From Dongia deserti (GTDB lineage: Bacteria > Pseudomonadota > Alphaproteobacteria > Dongiales > Dongiaceae), in assembly GCF_003574735.1 (NCBI RefSeq), contig NZ_QORW01000014.1, positions 1 through 64,000 on the forward strand: a stretch of DNA of 64,000 bases, read 5' to 3'. The first letter of the stretch is position 1, and each line of letters starts with the position of its first letter. The notes beneath the pieces are model-generated. The model was not told where the DNA came from and did no database searches. It worked only from the letters and a program-made list of their open reading frames with translations. Positions 54,732 through 62,895 of this stretch are shown here, one piece after another. Made by a program: the position numbers and the translations under genes.

Positions 54732-54893
54732 ACGCAAACCGGCAAGCGCGGCAGCGACAACGCGAAGTCGTCCAATCACGACGGCGGCGATGCCATCCGC
54801 AAGGCTCAAAGATGGAGCGGCGGTTCGAAGGGCTCGAAGGGCGGCGTCACCAAACGGGACAAGCGCAACCCGAATTCCAGCAGCAAGACCTGA
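54732..54893 (+). CDS. Candidate small basic protein with strong RBS and ACG at the start position
   Basis: A strong ribosome-binding site (GAGGAGG at 54719-54725) is followed after six bases by ACG at 54732-54734 and then 52 further codons to TGA at 54891-54893. The product is basic and hydrophilic, with [34 protein letters not shown] and [17 protein letters not shown] at 54717 is the only other in-frame start nearby and lacks its own ribosome-binding site. Either ACG is used, or an ancestral ATG was lost. No family was recognised; the Lys/Gly/Ser pattern recalls small stress or nucleoid-type proteins. Confidence 0.4.
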   Translation, partial: TQTGKRGSDNAKSSNHDGGDAIRKAQRWSGGSKGSKGGVTKRDKRNPNSSSKT

Positions 54894-54905
54894 TCAGCAG
54901 CGAAG

Positions 54906-56006
54906 TCACGTGCCGAACATGTGCACTCCCAGCACCAGCCGGCGCCCCTTGGTGACCGGCAATACCTCGTGCAGCAAGCTTGCGGACCACACGATGGCGG
55001 TGCCGCGCTCGACCGCATAGAGTTGCTCGCCATATTCGCGAAAGCGCAGTTCGCCGCCTTCGTACTCCCCGGCATTGAGGTTGATGGTCATGGTGAAGCG
55101 GCGGTGGGCATTGGCCGGCGTTGAATTGTCGCGGTGCGGGTGGAGGAAGGCGCCGTCGCGCGCCTGGTAGCCGGCGATGCGGTAGCCTTCGCGTTTCAGG
55201 CCCTTGGCCTGGAATGCCTTGTTGATCTCGGGCAGCAGGCGCCGGCGCAAGCGTGCGTCGATGAAGCGCTGCAGATTTTGGTCCTGCACGATGTATTCGA
55301 CCGCCCTGCCGTAGATGCCGTCGTGCACGACCTTGTAGTCGCCGCCCTCGACGCCCGTGCCGGCATTGGCGAAACCGTCGGTCGAGTACTCCGGCACGTC
55401 CCGGCTCCAGATCCGGGCCAGGAAGCTGCAGTCGATGGGACTCAGCATGCGCGGCAAGACCAGGACCGGTGGGTGCGATTGCAGGCGCGTGGCAGGGCGC
55501 TTCGCCGCAAGCCCGTCGAGGGTCGCGATGGCCTCGGGCACCAGCGCTCCGGGTTCCATTCGATCGAGCATGGACGCGACGCGATGGCCGGCATCGAGGA
55601 TGAACAGGGTCGCGGCGGGGGCCGCCGGATAAGGATCGACGCCGTAGCCCTTGAAGATGCCGGCCCTCGTGTCGGCAAGGATCGCGAAGGGCAGCGATAG
55701 CTGGCGACAGGCTTCTGCGTTCGCTTCGGTCCCGTCCCGGCTGATGACAAACACCGTGGCCTGCAGCGCCGTCAGGCGATCGAAAGCGGCACGAAAGCCC
55801 TGCAACGATGCGGCCGCTTGCTCCAGTGACGGACAGAACAGCAGCAGGATCGGCTTGCCGGCGACCAGATCGGCATTGGTCGAGACCGGCTTGCCATCCT
55901 GATCGGGCGCGTGCACGAAGGGCGCTGCATCGCCCACGTCGAGCAGGCGCACAGCCGGCGGCACTGGCGGCACATCGGCCGCCGACTCAGGTGCAACAAC
56001 GGTCAC
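54906..56006 (-). CDS. Peroxiredoxin-like domain fused to 2OG-Fe(II) oxygenase
   Basis: 366 residues from a GTG at 56004-56006 (GGGAG upstream); the frame further upstream is not family-like. Residues about 15-165 are an AhpC/TSA-type thioredoxin fold (GDAAPFVHAPDQDGKPVSTN, ILLLFCPSLEQAAASLQGFR, LPFAILADTRAGIFKGYGVD) without an obvious TxxC peroxidatic motif. Residues about 190-366 are a prolyl-4-hydroxylase-type dioxygenase with the iron motif in DGAFLHPHRDNSTPANAHRR and the distal His/Arg in LLHEVLPVTKGRRLVLGVHM. The oxygenase is probably active; the first domain may be structural. The substrate is unknown. Confidence 0.82.
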   Translation of the reverse strand: MTVVAPESAADVPPVPPAVRLLDVGDAAPFVHAPDQDGKPVSTNADLVAGKPILLLFCPSLEQAAASLQGFRAAFDRLTALQATVFVISRDGTEANAEACRQLSLPFAILADTRAGIFKGYGVDPYPAAPAATLFILDAGHRVASMLDRMEPGALVPEAIATLDGLAAKRPATRLQSHPPVLVLPRMLSPIDCSFLARIWSRDVPEYSTDGFANAGTGVEGGDYKVVHDGIYGRAVEYIVQDQNLQRFIDARLRRRLLPEINKAFQAKGLKREGYRIAGYQARDGAFLHPHRDNSTPANAHRRFTMTINLNAGEYEGGELRFREYGEQLYAVERGTAIVWSASLLHEVLPVTKGRRLVLGVHMFGT

Positions 56007-56169
56007 GAAAACTCCCCAATTCCGACCCCTCAATCGGAATTCCAGCTTTGACGATAGTCCGCCCCGTTGCGCTTTCCAAGCGTTCATTCGGCCGGGGCCA
56101 AACTGTTGCTGGCACCATCTGGCGCGCCGGCGTGTCATCCTGGCGATCGACCGAGCGGGGAGAAGCAGG

Positions 56170-57084
56170 TTGACCAACATTACCGAGCAGAAACCACGCC
56201 TTGCGATGGAGCTTGTGCTCCTGGCCGTGCTCGCCACGCTGTGGGGTGCCTCCTACACCTTTATCAAGGTCGGCGTGGAGGCGATCCCGCCTGTCACCTT
56301 CATCGCGGCGCGCACCGTCATCGCCGGTTCGCTGCTCTTCATCGTCATGCGCGGTCGCGGTATCAGGATGCCGACGGATCGCGCCCTATGGCTGCGCTTC
56401 CTGGTGCAGGCCTGCCTCAACAGCGTGATACCGTTCACCCTTATCGCCTGGGCGGAGCAGGTTGTCGATGCCGGCCTGGCGACCATTCTCAATTCGACCT
56501 CACCGATTTTCACATTCCTGCTGGCCGTGGTGATCGTCCGGCACGAGGCTGTGACGGCGCGCAAATTGTTCGGCGTGGTTGCCGGCCTGGCGGGGATCTG
56601 TCTCATCATCGGGATCGAAGCGCTGAGCGGGCTTGGCCAAGCGCTGCTTGCGCAGCTCGCAATCGTCGTGGCAACGATCTGCTATGCGGGTGCGGCAATA
56701 TTCGGGCGCGGCTTCAAGGGACACGATCCGATGGTACCCGCGACCGGCTCGATGCTTTGCGGTGCGGCGATTCTCGTTCCGGCCAGCCTCGCGATCGATC
56801 AGCCGTGGGATGTGACGCCCTCTGTCGATTCGATCCTGGCACTCATCGGCCTGTCGGTGTTCTCCACGGCCTTGGCTTTCACCATTTATTTCCGCCTGCT
56901 GCACACGCTGGGTTCGGTTGGCACCACGTCGCAAGCCTATCTGCGCGTGCCGATCGGTGTCGCGATCGGCGTGATCTTCCTGGGCGAGACGCTGAACTCG
57001 ACCGCCTGGATCGGTCTCTTGTGTGTGATCGCCGGCGTGGCTGCCATGGCCATTCCGAAGCGCCAGCAGGCCGCCCCGGCCTGA
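56170..57084 (+). CDS. EamA-family (DMT) transporter E
   Basis: 304 residues from a TTG at 56170 with GGGAGAAGCAGG upstream. Ten hydrophobic segments. The first EamA repeat begins LVLLAVLATLWGASYTFIKV, the helix-3/4 region is LNSVIPFTLIAWAEQVVDAG, and the second repeat includes FTIYFRLLHTLGSVGTTSQA with the YLRVPIGVAIGVIFLGE end. The WGASYTFIKV and STSPIFTFLLAV text is that of the broad YdcZ/RhtA-like amino-acid or metabolite exporters. The next gene is a damaged RidA homologue. Confidence 0.88.
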   Translation: MTNITEQKPRLAMELVLLAVLATLWGASYTFIKVGVEAIPPVTFIAARTVIAGSLLFIVMRGRGIRMPTDRALWLRFLVQACLNSVIPFTLIAWAEQVVDAGLATILNSTSPIFTFLLAVVIVRHEAVTARKLFGVVAGLAGICLIIGIEALSGLGQALLAQLAIVVATICYAGAAIFGRGFKGHDPMVPATGSMLCGAAILVPASLAIDQPWDVTPSVDSILALIGLSVFSTALAFTIYFRLLHTLGSVGTTSQAYLRVPIGVAIGVIFLGETLNSTAWIGLLCVIAGVAAMAIPKRQQAAPA

Positions 57085-57108
57085 GCCTGTCACACAGAGG
57101 AAATCCCG

Positions 57109-57539
57109 CTGCGACACCTGACCCAATCTCCAGAGAACACGCTGATCCTGATCAATCCCGCTGGCTTGTACGATCCGTCACCCAATGGCTATTCGCACGT
57201 CGCCAGGGTCGCGAGGGGCACGAGGCTGGTGTTCATCGCCGGCCAAGGAGGAGAGACCGAGGCCGGAGAACTGGCGTCGGATTTCCGCCTCCAGGTGCGC
57301 CAGACCATGCGCAACCTGCGCACCGCGCTCGCTGCCGCCGGCGCCGGGCCGGCGACATCGCCAAGCTCACTGTGCTGATCGTCGACCATAGCGAAGAAAG
57401 GCTGCACATCTTTGGCGAAGAGCTGACGCTGGCCCTGGGCGAGGGACCGAAGCCGGCCTGCACGTTGATCCCGGTGCCGCGCCTGGCGCTCGATGGCATG
57501 CTGGTCGAGATCGACGCGGTGGCCGTTCTGCCAGCCTGA
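57109..57539 (+). pseudogene. RidA/YjgF-family gene, frameshifted
   Basis: Reading from a CTG at 57109, the frame gives RHLTQSPENTLILINPAGLY, then PNGYSHVARVARGTRLVFIA and GQGGETEAGELASDF to about 57350. The remaining two fifths continue in another frame as GDIAKLTVLIVDHSEERLHI and IPVPRLALDGMLVEIDAVAV to 57539. A one-base insertion in GGGCCGGCGAC restores a single RidA protein of about 143 residues, including the conserved RLALDGMLVEIDAVA end. The first frame instead stops at 57376-57378. The only canonical start in the first frame is a TTG at 57166, so the gene is damaged twice or has sequence errors. Confidence 0.7.
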
Positions 57540-57549
57540 CGCGAGCAAC

Positions 57550-57939
57550 ATGGCGCGCTTCCATCTGTTGATGGCACAGATGGAGGCGCGCCATGCTGCC
57601 AATTCTGCAGGTCATTACATTGGTGCGATCGTGGCCACCATGGTCCTGCTGGCCGCGATCCCGCCGGAAACGCCCGCCTATCTGCTGACTCTGGCTGCGC
57701 TGATTGCGCTGATCGTCATGCACGTGCTCTATTGGGTGCTGACCCATCCGGTCAACAAGTTCTGGCTTGGCGATCAGAAGCTGGGCAGCGCCGGCGCCGC
57801 CTTCTTCAACACACCCGGGGCGGCGACTGTGGGCGAGGACTGGGCGCGCCTGCGCGACCGCTGGGAATATTCCCACGTGGCGCGCGCCGGGTGCGCATTC
57901 ATCGCGTTCGTGACTTTGGCCGCGGCAACGGCCTTCTAG
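57550..57939 (+). CDS. DUF1772-family membrane protein
   Basis: 129 residues from the ATG at 57550. Three or four hydrophobic segments: GHYIGAIVATMVLLAAIPPE, YLLTLAALIALIVMHVLYWV, and ARAGCAFIAFVTLAAATAF at the end. The motif THPVNKFWL, followed by AAFFNTP and WARLRDRWEYSHVARAG, is diagnostic of DUF1772, a family that includes an anthrone oxygenase in fungi; its bacterial role is unknown. Its stop overlaps that of the convergent pseudouridine synthase gene by a few bases. Confidence 0.85.
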   Translation: MARFHLLMAQMEARHAANSAGHYIGAIVATMVLLAAIPPETPAYLLTLAALIALIVMHVLYWVLTHPVNKFWLGDQKLGSAGAAFFNTPGAATVGEDWARLRDRWEYSHVARAGCAFIAFVTLAAATAF

Positions 57940-58637
57940 GATCGCCACCCGCATTTCTTCAGTGCCGCGCGCATATGCTCCGGCGGCTCGGCGGTCACCA
58001 CGATTGGCGGCTTGTTCTTGGAAAGCGGCAGCACAATGCCCCGTGCATGGAGATGCAGCGGCCGCTGGCGCTGCTCCGGTGAGAGCGTGCCATACATCGG
58101 CTCGCCCAGGATCGGGCAGCCCAACTCGGCGCAATGGACCCGCACTTGGTGCGTGCGGCCGGTCTCCGTTTCCAACTCCAGCCAGGCGAGGCCGCTTCCG
58201 CTGCCCAGCACCTTATAGTTGGTGGCGGCCGGCTGGCCCTCGGGATCGACGACCATGCGCCAGCCGCCGTCCTTGCGCGTGGTCTTGAGCAGCGGCGCCT
58301 CGATCCGCCCCTCACTCTGCTGCGGGCTTCCCGCCACCACGGCCCAATAGGCCTTCTCGACCTTCCCGTCCTGGAACAGCCGGCCCAGCTTGGCGAGCGC
58401 CTTGCGGTGCCGCCCCAGCACCAGGCACCCCGACGTGTCGCGGTCCAGCCGGTGCGCGAGCGCCGGCGGCGCCGGCAGGCCGAAGCGCAAGGCGTCGAAG
58501 CACTGCTCGAGGTTGGGTCCGCCGCCCGGCCCGGCATGGACCGGCAGACCGGCCGGCTTGTCCAGCACCAGGATCAAGCCATCGCGATAGAGCAGGCGCG
58601 CCTGGATCTCTTCAGGGGAAAGGGGTGGTCTGGGCAT
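57936..58637 (-). CDS. RluA-family RNA pseudouridine synthase
   Basis: 233 residues. Isomerises uridine to pseudouridine in rRNA or tRNA. The catalytic Asp lies in LAHRLDRDTSGCLVLGR (near residue 65), preceded by ILVLDKPAGLPVHAGPGG and followed by ETGRTHQVRVHCAELGCPIL. There is no S4 domain, so it is of the short RluA/TruC-like type. The modified site cannot be deduced. It is the last minus-strand gene before the plus-strand purine-degradation cluster. Confidence 0.93.
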   Translation of the reverse strand: MPRPPLSPEEIQARLLYRDGLILVLDKPAGLPVHAGPGGGPNLEQCFDALRFGLPAPPALAHRLDRDTSGCLVLGRHRKALAKLGRLFQDGKVEKAYWAVVAGSPQQSEGRIEAPLLKTTRKDGGWRMVVDPEGQPAATNYKVLGSGSGLAWLELETETGRTHQVRVHCAELGCPILGEPMYGTLSPEQRQRPLHLHARGIVLPLSKNKPPIVVTAEPPEHMRAALKKCGWRS

Positions 58638-58740
58638 GGCGCGCCTTCATAGCCCGCCTTTGAGGCACTTTCAAAGAAATGGGAAAAGCCAGTACCTAGG
58701 CTGACAGGGGGATGGGGTTTTATGGTCAAATAGGGGTGCG

Positions 58741-59655
58741 ATGCTGAGCTATCCGCGTGATCTGTCTGGATACGGACCGAACCCGCCACAGGCCGACTGG
58801 CCGGGTGGCGCGCGAGTCGCTGTGCAATTCGTCCTCAACTACGAGGAGGGCGGGGAGAGCTGCATCCTACACGGCGATCCCGCCTCCGAGACTTTCCTGT
58901 CAGAAATCATCGGCGCCCAGCCGTTCCTGAGCGCGCGGCATATGTCGATGGAATCGATCTACGAATACGGCTCGCGCGCCGGCGTGTGGCGGCTGCTCGA
59001 CCTGTTCAAGTCGCGGGGCGTGCCGCTAACAGTGTTCGCCGTCGCCATGGCGGCGGAGCGCAACCCGGCGGTGATCGAGCGCGCGCTCGCCGATGGGCAC
59101 GAGATCGCCAGCCACGGCTATCGCTGGATCAATTACCACGGCGTGCCCGAACCAATCGAACGCGAGCACATGGCCAAAGCCATGGAGATCCTGACCCACG
59201 TCTGCGGCGCGCGCCCGCTCGGCTGGTATACCGGCCGCACCTCCGAGAACACGCGCAAGCTGGTCGCCGAGTACGGCGGCTTCCTCTACGACGCCGACGA
59301 CTATTCCGACGATCTGCCGTTCTGGTCCAGGCTGGTCGATGGCCCGCACCTGATCGTGCCCTATACGCTCGATGCCAACGACATGCGCTTCGCCGCGGCT
59401 CAGGGCTTCAATTCCGGCGACCAGTTCTTTGCCTATCTCAAGGACGCGTTCGACACGCTGTATGAGGAGGGCGCGCAGGCGCCAAAGATGATGTCCATCG
59501 GCCTGCATTGCCGGCTGGTCGGGCGGCCCGGTCGCTTCGCCAGCCTCAAGCGCTTCCTCGACTACGTCCTCAAGCATGACAAGGCGTGGGTGTGCCGGCG
59601 CATCGATATCGCGCGCCATTGGCACACGCGCTATCCGTATCAACCCACACGGTGA
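58741..59655 (+). CDS. puuE: Allantoinase PuuE (polysaccharide-deacetylase fold)
   Basis: 304 residues, the typical PuuE length. Hydrolyses allantoin to allantoate in uric acid degradation, without the metal ligands of classical allantoinases. Signatures: [60 protein letters not shown] (NodB-like His site) and [31 protein letters not shown]. It begins the cluster puuE-allantoicase-allA-aceB and is followed by allantoicase after a four-base gap. Confidence 0.95.
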   Translation: MLSYPRDLSGYGPNPPQADWPGGARVAVQFVLNYEEGGESCILHGDPASETFLSEIIGAQPFLSARHMSMESIYEYGSRAGVWRLLDLFKSRGVPLTVFAVAMAAERNPAVIERALADGHEIASHGYRWINYHGVPEPIEREHMAKAMEILTHVCGARPLGWYTGRTSENTRKLVAEYGGFLYDADDYSDDLPFWSRLVDGPHLIVPYTLDANDMRFAAAQGFNSGDQFFAYLKDAFDTLYEEGAQAPKMMSIGLHCRLVGRPGRFASLKRFLDYVLKHDKAWVCRRIDIARHWHTRYPYQPTR

Positions 59656-59659
59656 CAGC

Positions 59660-60655
59660 ATGATGGAACAGCCGCAGCATCCGTTCGGCAGCAATCTGGT
59701 GAATCTCGCCGATGCGCGGCTGGGCGCGGAGGCGATCTTCGCCACGGATGATTTCTTCGCGCCCAAGGAACGGATGCTCAATCCCGAGCCCGCCGTCTTC
59801 ATCCCGGGCAAGTACGACGAGCACGGCAAGTGGATGGACGGCTGGGAGTCGCGCCGCAAGCGCACCGAGGGGCACGATTACTGCGTGGTGAAACTGGGCC
59901 TGCCGGGCTCCATCGCCGGGTTCGACATCGACACCAGCCACTTCACCGGCAACTTCCCGCCGGCGGCCTCCATCGAAGCCTGCTGGACCGACGGTGTGCC
60001 TGGCCGCGACACGGAATGGAGCGAGATCGCCCCGGCCACCAGCCTCAAAGGCAACGCGCATCACTTCGTGCCGGTGACGGATGAGCGCGCCTGGACTCAT
60101 CTGCGCCTCAACATCTATCCCGATGGCGGCATTGCGCGGCTGCGCGCCTATGGTCGCGTCGTCGTCGACTGGGCGCAGTTCGACCGCAAGCAACTGGTCG
60201 ATCTCGCCGCGATCGAGTATGGCGGGCGCGCCATCGCCTGCAGCGACCAGCATTACGGCTCGCCGATGAAGATCCTTTATCCCGGCCGCGGTGCCGACAT
60301 GGGCGACGGCTGGGAGACGCGGCGGCGCAGGGAGCCGGGTAACGACTGGGCGATCTTCGCCTTGGGTCATCGCGGCCACATCCGCCGAATCGAGATCGAC
60401 ACCGCGCATTTCAAAGGGAACTATCCCGACCGCTGCTCCATTCAAGCAGCAGACGTGACCGGCGGCACCGACGAGTCGCTCATCACGCAATCCATGTTCT
60501 GGCGGACTTTGTTGCCGGAGCAGAAGCTGGAGATGGACCGCCCGCACGTCTTCCACAAGGAGGTGGTGGATCTCGGCATCATCACTCATATCAGGCTCAA
60601 CATCATTCCCGACGGCGGGGTGAGTCGCATGCGCCTGTTGGGCGAGCTCGTCTAG
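59660..60655 (+). CDS. alc: Allantoicase
   Basis: 331 residues from the first of two ATGs at 59660. Converts allantoate to ureidoglycolate and urea. The family has two jelly-roll repeats; here [20 protein letters not shown] opens the first with [20 protein letters not shown], and [20 protein letters not shown] opens the second with [20 protein letters not shown], showing the duplicated GDGWE.RR.R motif. [17 protein letters not shown] closes the second copy. Middle of the purine-degradation operon. Confidence 0.95.
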   Translation: MMEQPQHPFGSNLVNLADARLGAEAIFATDDFFAPKERMLNPEPAVFIPGKYDEHGKWMDGWESRRKRTEGHDYCVVKLGLPGSIAGFDIDTSHFTGNFPPAASIEACWTDGVPGRDTEWSEIAPATSLKGNAHHFVPVTDERAWTHLRLNIYPDGGIARLRAYGRVVVDWAQFDRKQLVDLAAIEYGGRAIACSDQHYGSPMKILYPGRGADMGDGWETRRRREPGNDWAIFALGHRGHIRRIEIDTAHFKGNYPDRCSIQAADVTGGTDESLITQSMFWRTLLPEQKLEMDRPHVFHKEVVDLGIITHIRLNIIPDGGVSRMRLLGELV

Positions 60656-60665
60656 GAGAAGCGGG

Positions 60666-61169
60666 ATGGCGCGCATCCAGGTTCCGATCCATCCGCTGAC
60701 GCGTGAGGCCTTCCGCCCTTATGGCGAGGTGGTCCAGGTGGCGGAGAGCCCCCACTACACCATCAACCAGGGCTGGGCCGAGCGCTACGCCGACATGGCG
60801 GAACTCGATCTGCTGGAAGCGGGTGGCAAGCCCAACGTCGGGATCGTGCGCGCCGAGCCGCGGCCCATGCCGCTGAAAGTCACGCTGATGGAGCGGCACC
60901 CGAAAAGCTCCCAGTTGTTCATTCCGCTGACGCCGCGGCCATTCCTGGTATTGGTCGCACCGCCCGGCGATCCGCTGCGGCCGGAAAACATCATCGGTTT
61001 CAAGACCATGGCGGGGCAGGGCGTCAACTACCGCCGCGGCGTCTGGCATCATCCGCTGATCGCCCTCGACCAAAGTACGGATTTCCTGGTCGTGGACCGG
61101 CATGCCAAGGATGAGAATTGCGACGAAGTAATCCTCGAACAGGCCGAAATATGGGTTGGAGAAATTTGA
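60666..61169 (+). CDS. allA: Ureidoglycolate lyase
   Basis: 167 residues. Splits ureidoglycolate to glyoxylate and urea. Cupin-type family pattern: IQVPIHPLTREAFRPYGEVV, ERHPKSSQLFIPLTPRPFLV (with the conserved His), and VNYRRGVWHHPLIALDQSTD, which holds the active-site His pair. GGAGAAGCGGG lies just before the ATG. It is followed directly by malate synthase, which would use the glyoxylate formed. Confidence 0.95.
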   Translation: MARIQVPIHPLTREAFRPYGEVVQVAESPHYTINQGWAERYADMAELDLLEAGGKPNVGIVRAEPRPMPLKVTLMERHPKSSQLFIPLTPRPFLVLVAPPGDPLRPENIIGFKTMAGQGVNYRRGVWHHPLIALDQSTDFLVVDRHAKDENCDEVILEQAEIWVGEI

Positions 61170-61170
61170 C

Positions 61171-62757
61171 GTGACTTTGCCAGGCGTTACCGTTGCCCCG
61201 CTGCCCGATCGCGCGTTTCAACAGATCCTGACCCCCGAGGCGTTGTCTTTCATCGTAGAGCTCGAGCGCAAGTTCACGCCTGAGCGGTTGCGCCTGCTGG
61301 AGCTGCGCAAGGAGCGCCAGAAGCAGCTCGACAAGGGCGCCAAGCCCGACTTCCTGAAACAGACCGCGCATATCCGCGCCGGCGACTGGAAAGTGGCGCC
61401 GCTACCCAAGGACTTGGCTGATCGCCGCATCGAGATCACCGGCCCGATCGACCGCAAGATGGTGATCAACGCGCTCAATTCCGGCGCCTCGTGCTATATG
61501 GCGGATTTCGAGGATGCGACCACGCCGACCTGGGCTAATCAGCTCGACGGCCAGCGCAACCTGATCGACGCCGTGCGCCGACAGGTCACGTTCGATGATC
61601 GCGGCAGCGGCAAGTCCTATCGCCTCAACGAGAAGACCGCCGTGCTGCTGGTGCGCCCGCGCGGCTGGCATTTGCCGGAGAAGCACGTCGTGGTCGATGG
61701 GCGCCCAATGTCGGGCAGCCTGTTCGATTTCGGCCTCTTCTTCTTCCACAATGCGAAGGAGTTGATGGCGCGGGGCACCGGCCCTTATTTCTATCTGCCG
61801 AAGGTGGAATCGCATCTCGAGGCGCGGCTGTGGAACGATGTGTTCGTATTCGCGCAGGACAAGGTCGGCATCCCGAAGGGCACCATCAAGGCGACGGTGC
61901 TGATCGAAACGCTGCCCGCCGCCTTCGAGATGGACGAGATCCTGTACGAGCTGCGCGATCACTCCTCCGGACTCAATTGCGGGCGCTGGGACTACATCTT
62001 CAGCTTCATCAAGAAATTCGCTCATGACCCCAAGGCGGTGCTGCCGGACCGCGCCAGCGTCACCATGACCACGCATTTCCTGCGCTCCTACAGCCTGCTG
62101 CTCATCAAGACCTGCCATCAGCGCGGCGTGCATGCAATGGGCGGCATGGCCGCGCAGATCCCGATCAAGAGCGATCCCGCGGCCAACGAAGCGGCGATGG
62201 CCAAGGTGCGTGCCGACAAGGAGCGTGAGGCGACCGACGGCCACGACGGGACCTGGGTTGCGCATCCGGCTCTGGTGCCGCTTGCGAAGGAGATCTTCGA
62301 TCGCCTGATGAAGGAGCCGAACCAGATCGCGCGCCAGCGCCAGGACGTGCATGTCAGCGCCGCCGACCTGCTGGCCGTGCCGACCGGCGACATTACTGCA
62401 GACGGTCTCGCCGTCAACATCTCCGTCGGCATCGCCTATCTCGAGGCATGGCTACGCGGCACCGGCTGCGTGCCGCTACACAACCTGATGGAGGACGCCG
62501 CGACCGCCGAAATCTCCCGCGCGCAGGTGTGGCAGTGGCTGCGGCACGGCGCGACCCTGACGGACGGCCGCGTTGTGGACCGCGCCTTGTGCGAAAAGCT
62601 GATCGCAGACGATCTCGCTGCGAACCGGCAGGCGCTCGGCGAAGCCTTCACCCGCAGCAAGTTCGAGGAGGCCGCCAAGCTGTTCGCGGAGCTCATCTTC
62701 GCCGAGGAGTTCCCGGAGTTCCTGACCCTGCCGGCCTACGAGCGCGTGACCGCATAA
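61171..62757 (+). CDS. aceB: Malate synthase A
   Basis: 528 residues from the GTG at 61171; an in-frame TTG at 61156 is less likely. Condenses glyoxylate with acetyl-CoA to malate. Conserved text: INALNSGASCYMADFEDATT followed by PTW, FDFGLFFFHNAKELMARGTG, LPKVESHLEARLWNDVFVFA, ETLPAAFEMDEILYELRDHS with the catalytic acidic residues, and GMAAQIPIKSDPAANEAAMA. Size is that of the A isoform. Coupled to allA, it completes a route from allantoin to central metabolism. Confidence 0.95.
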   Translation: MTLPGVTVAPLPDRAFQQILTPEALSFIVELERKFTPERLRLLELRKERQKQLDKGAKPDFLKQTAHIRAGDWKVAPLPKDLADRRIEITGPIDRKMVINALNSGASCYMADFEDATTPTWANQLDGQRNLIDAVRRQVTFDDRGSGKSYRLNEKTAVLLVRPRGWHLPEKHVVVDGRPMSGSLFDFGLFFFHNAKELMARGTGPYFYLPKVESHLEARLWNDVFVFAQDKVGIPKGTIKATVLIETLPAAFEMDEILYELRDHSSGLNCGRWDYIFSFIKKFAHDPKAVLPDRASVTMTTHFLRSYSLLLIKTCHQRGVHAMGGMAAQIPIKSDPAANEAAMAKVRADKEREATDGHDGTWVAHPALVPLAKEIFDRLMKEPNQIARQRQDVHVSAADLLAVPTGDITADGLAVNISVGIAYLEAWLRGTGCVPLHNLMEDAATAEISRAQVWQWLRHGATLTDGRVVDRALCEKLIADDLAANRQALGEAFTRSKFEEAAKLFAELIFAEEFPEFLTLPAYERVTA

Positions 62758-62810
62758 CGCCTCCACGTTTCGCGGTGGCGTTGTCGAGGCGACGCCTTCA
62801 TACTCCCTCC

Positions 62811-62872
62811 GTCACCCCCGGGCTTGACCCGGGGGTCCAAATTGGATTGCCGGGTCAAGCCTGGCAATGACG
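62811..62872. repeat. Composite intergenic palindromic repeat, copy 4
   Basis: GTCACCCCCGGGCTTGACCC, then GGGGGTCCAAATTGGATTGC and CGGGTCAAGCCTGGCAATGA with CGG at the end. The left half CCCGGGCTTGACCCGGG folds on itself, the outer CGTCA pairs with TGACGG, and CCAA/TTGG form the centre. It shares the outline and the CCAAATT core with copy 2. It separates aceB from the next gene. Confidence 0.65.
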
Positions 62873-62895
62873 GTTGAAGAATGGGCGAGCGCTAG

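Noticed and set aside
54638..54955. A 105-residue plus-strand ORF overlapping the small basic ORF
   Set aside because: It runs out of frame with the strong ribosome-binding site and into the antisense of the oxygenase gene; composition is shadow-like.
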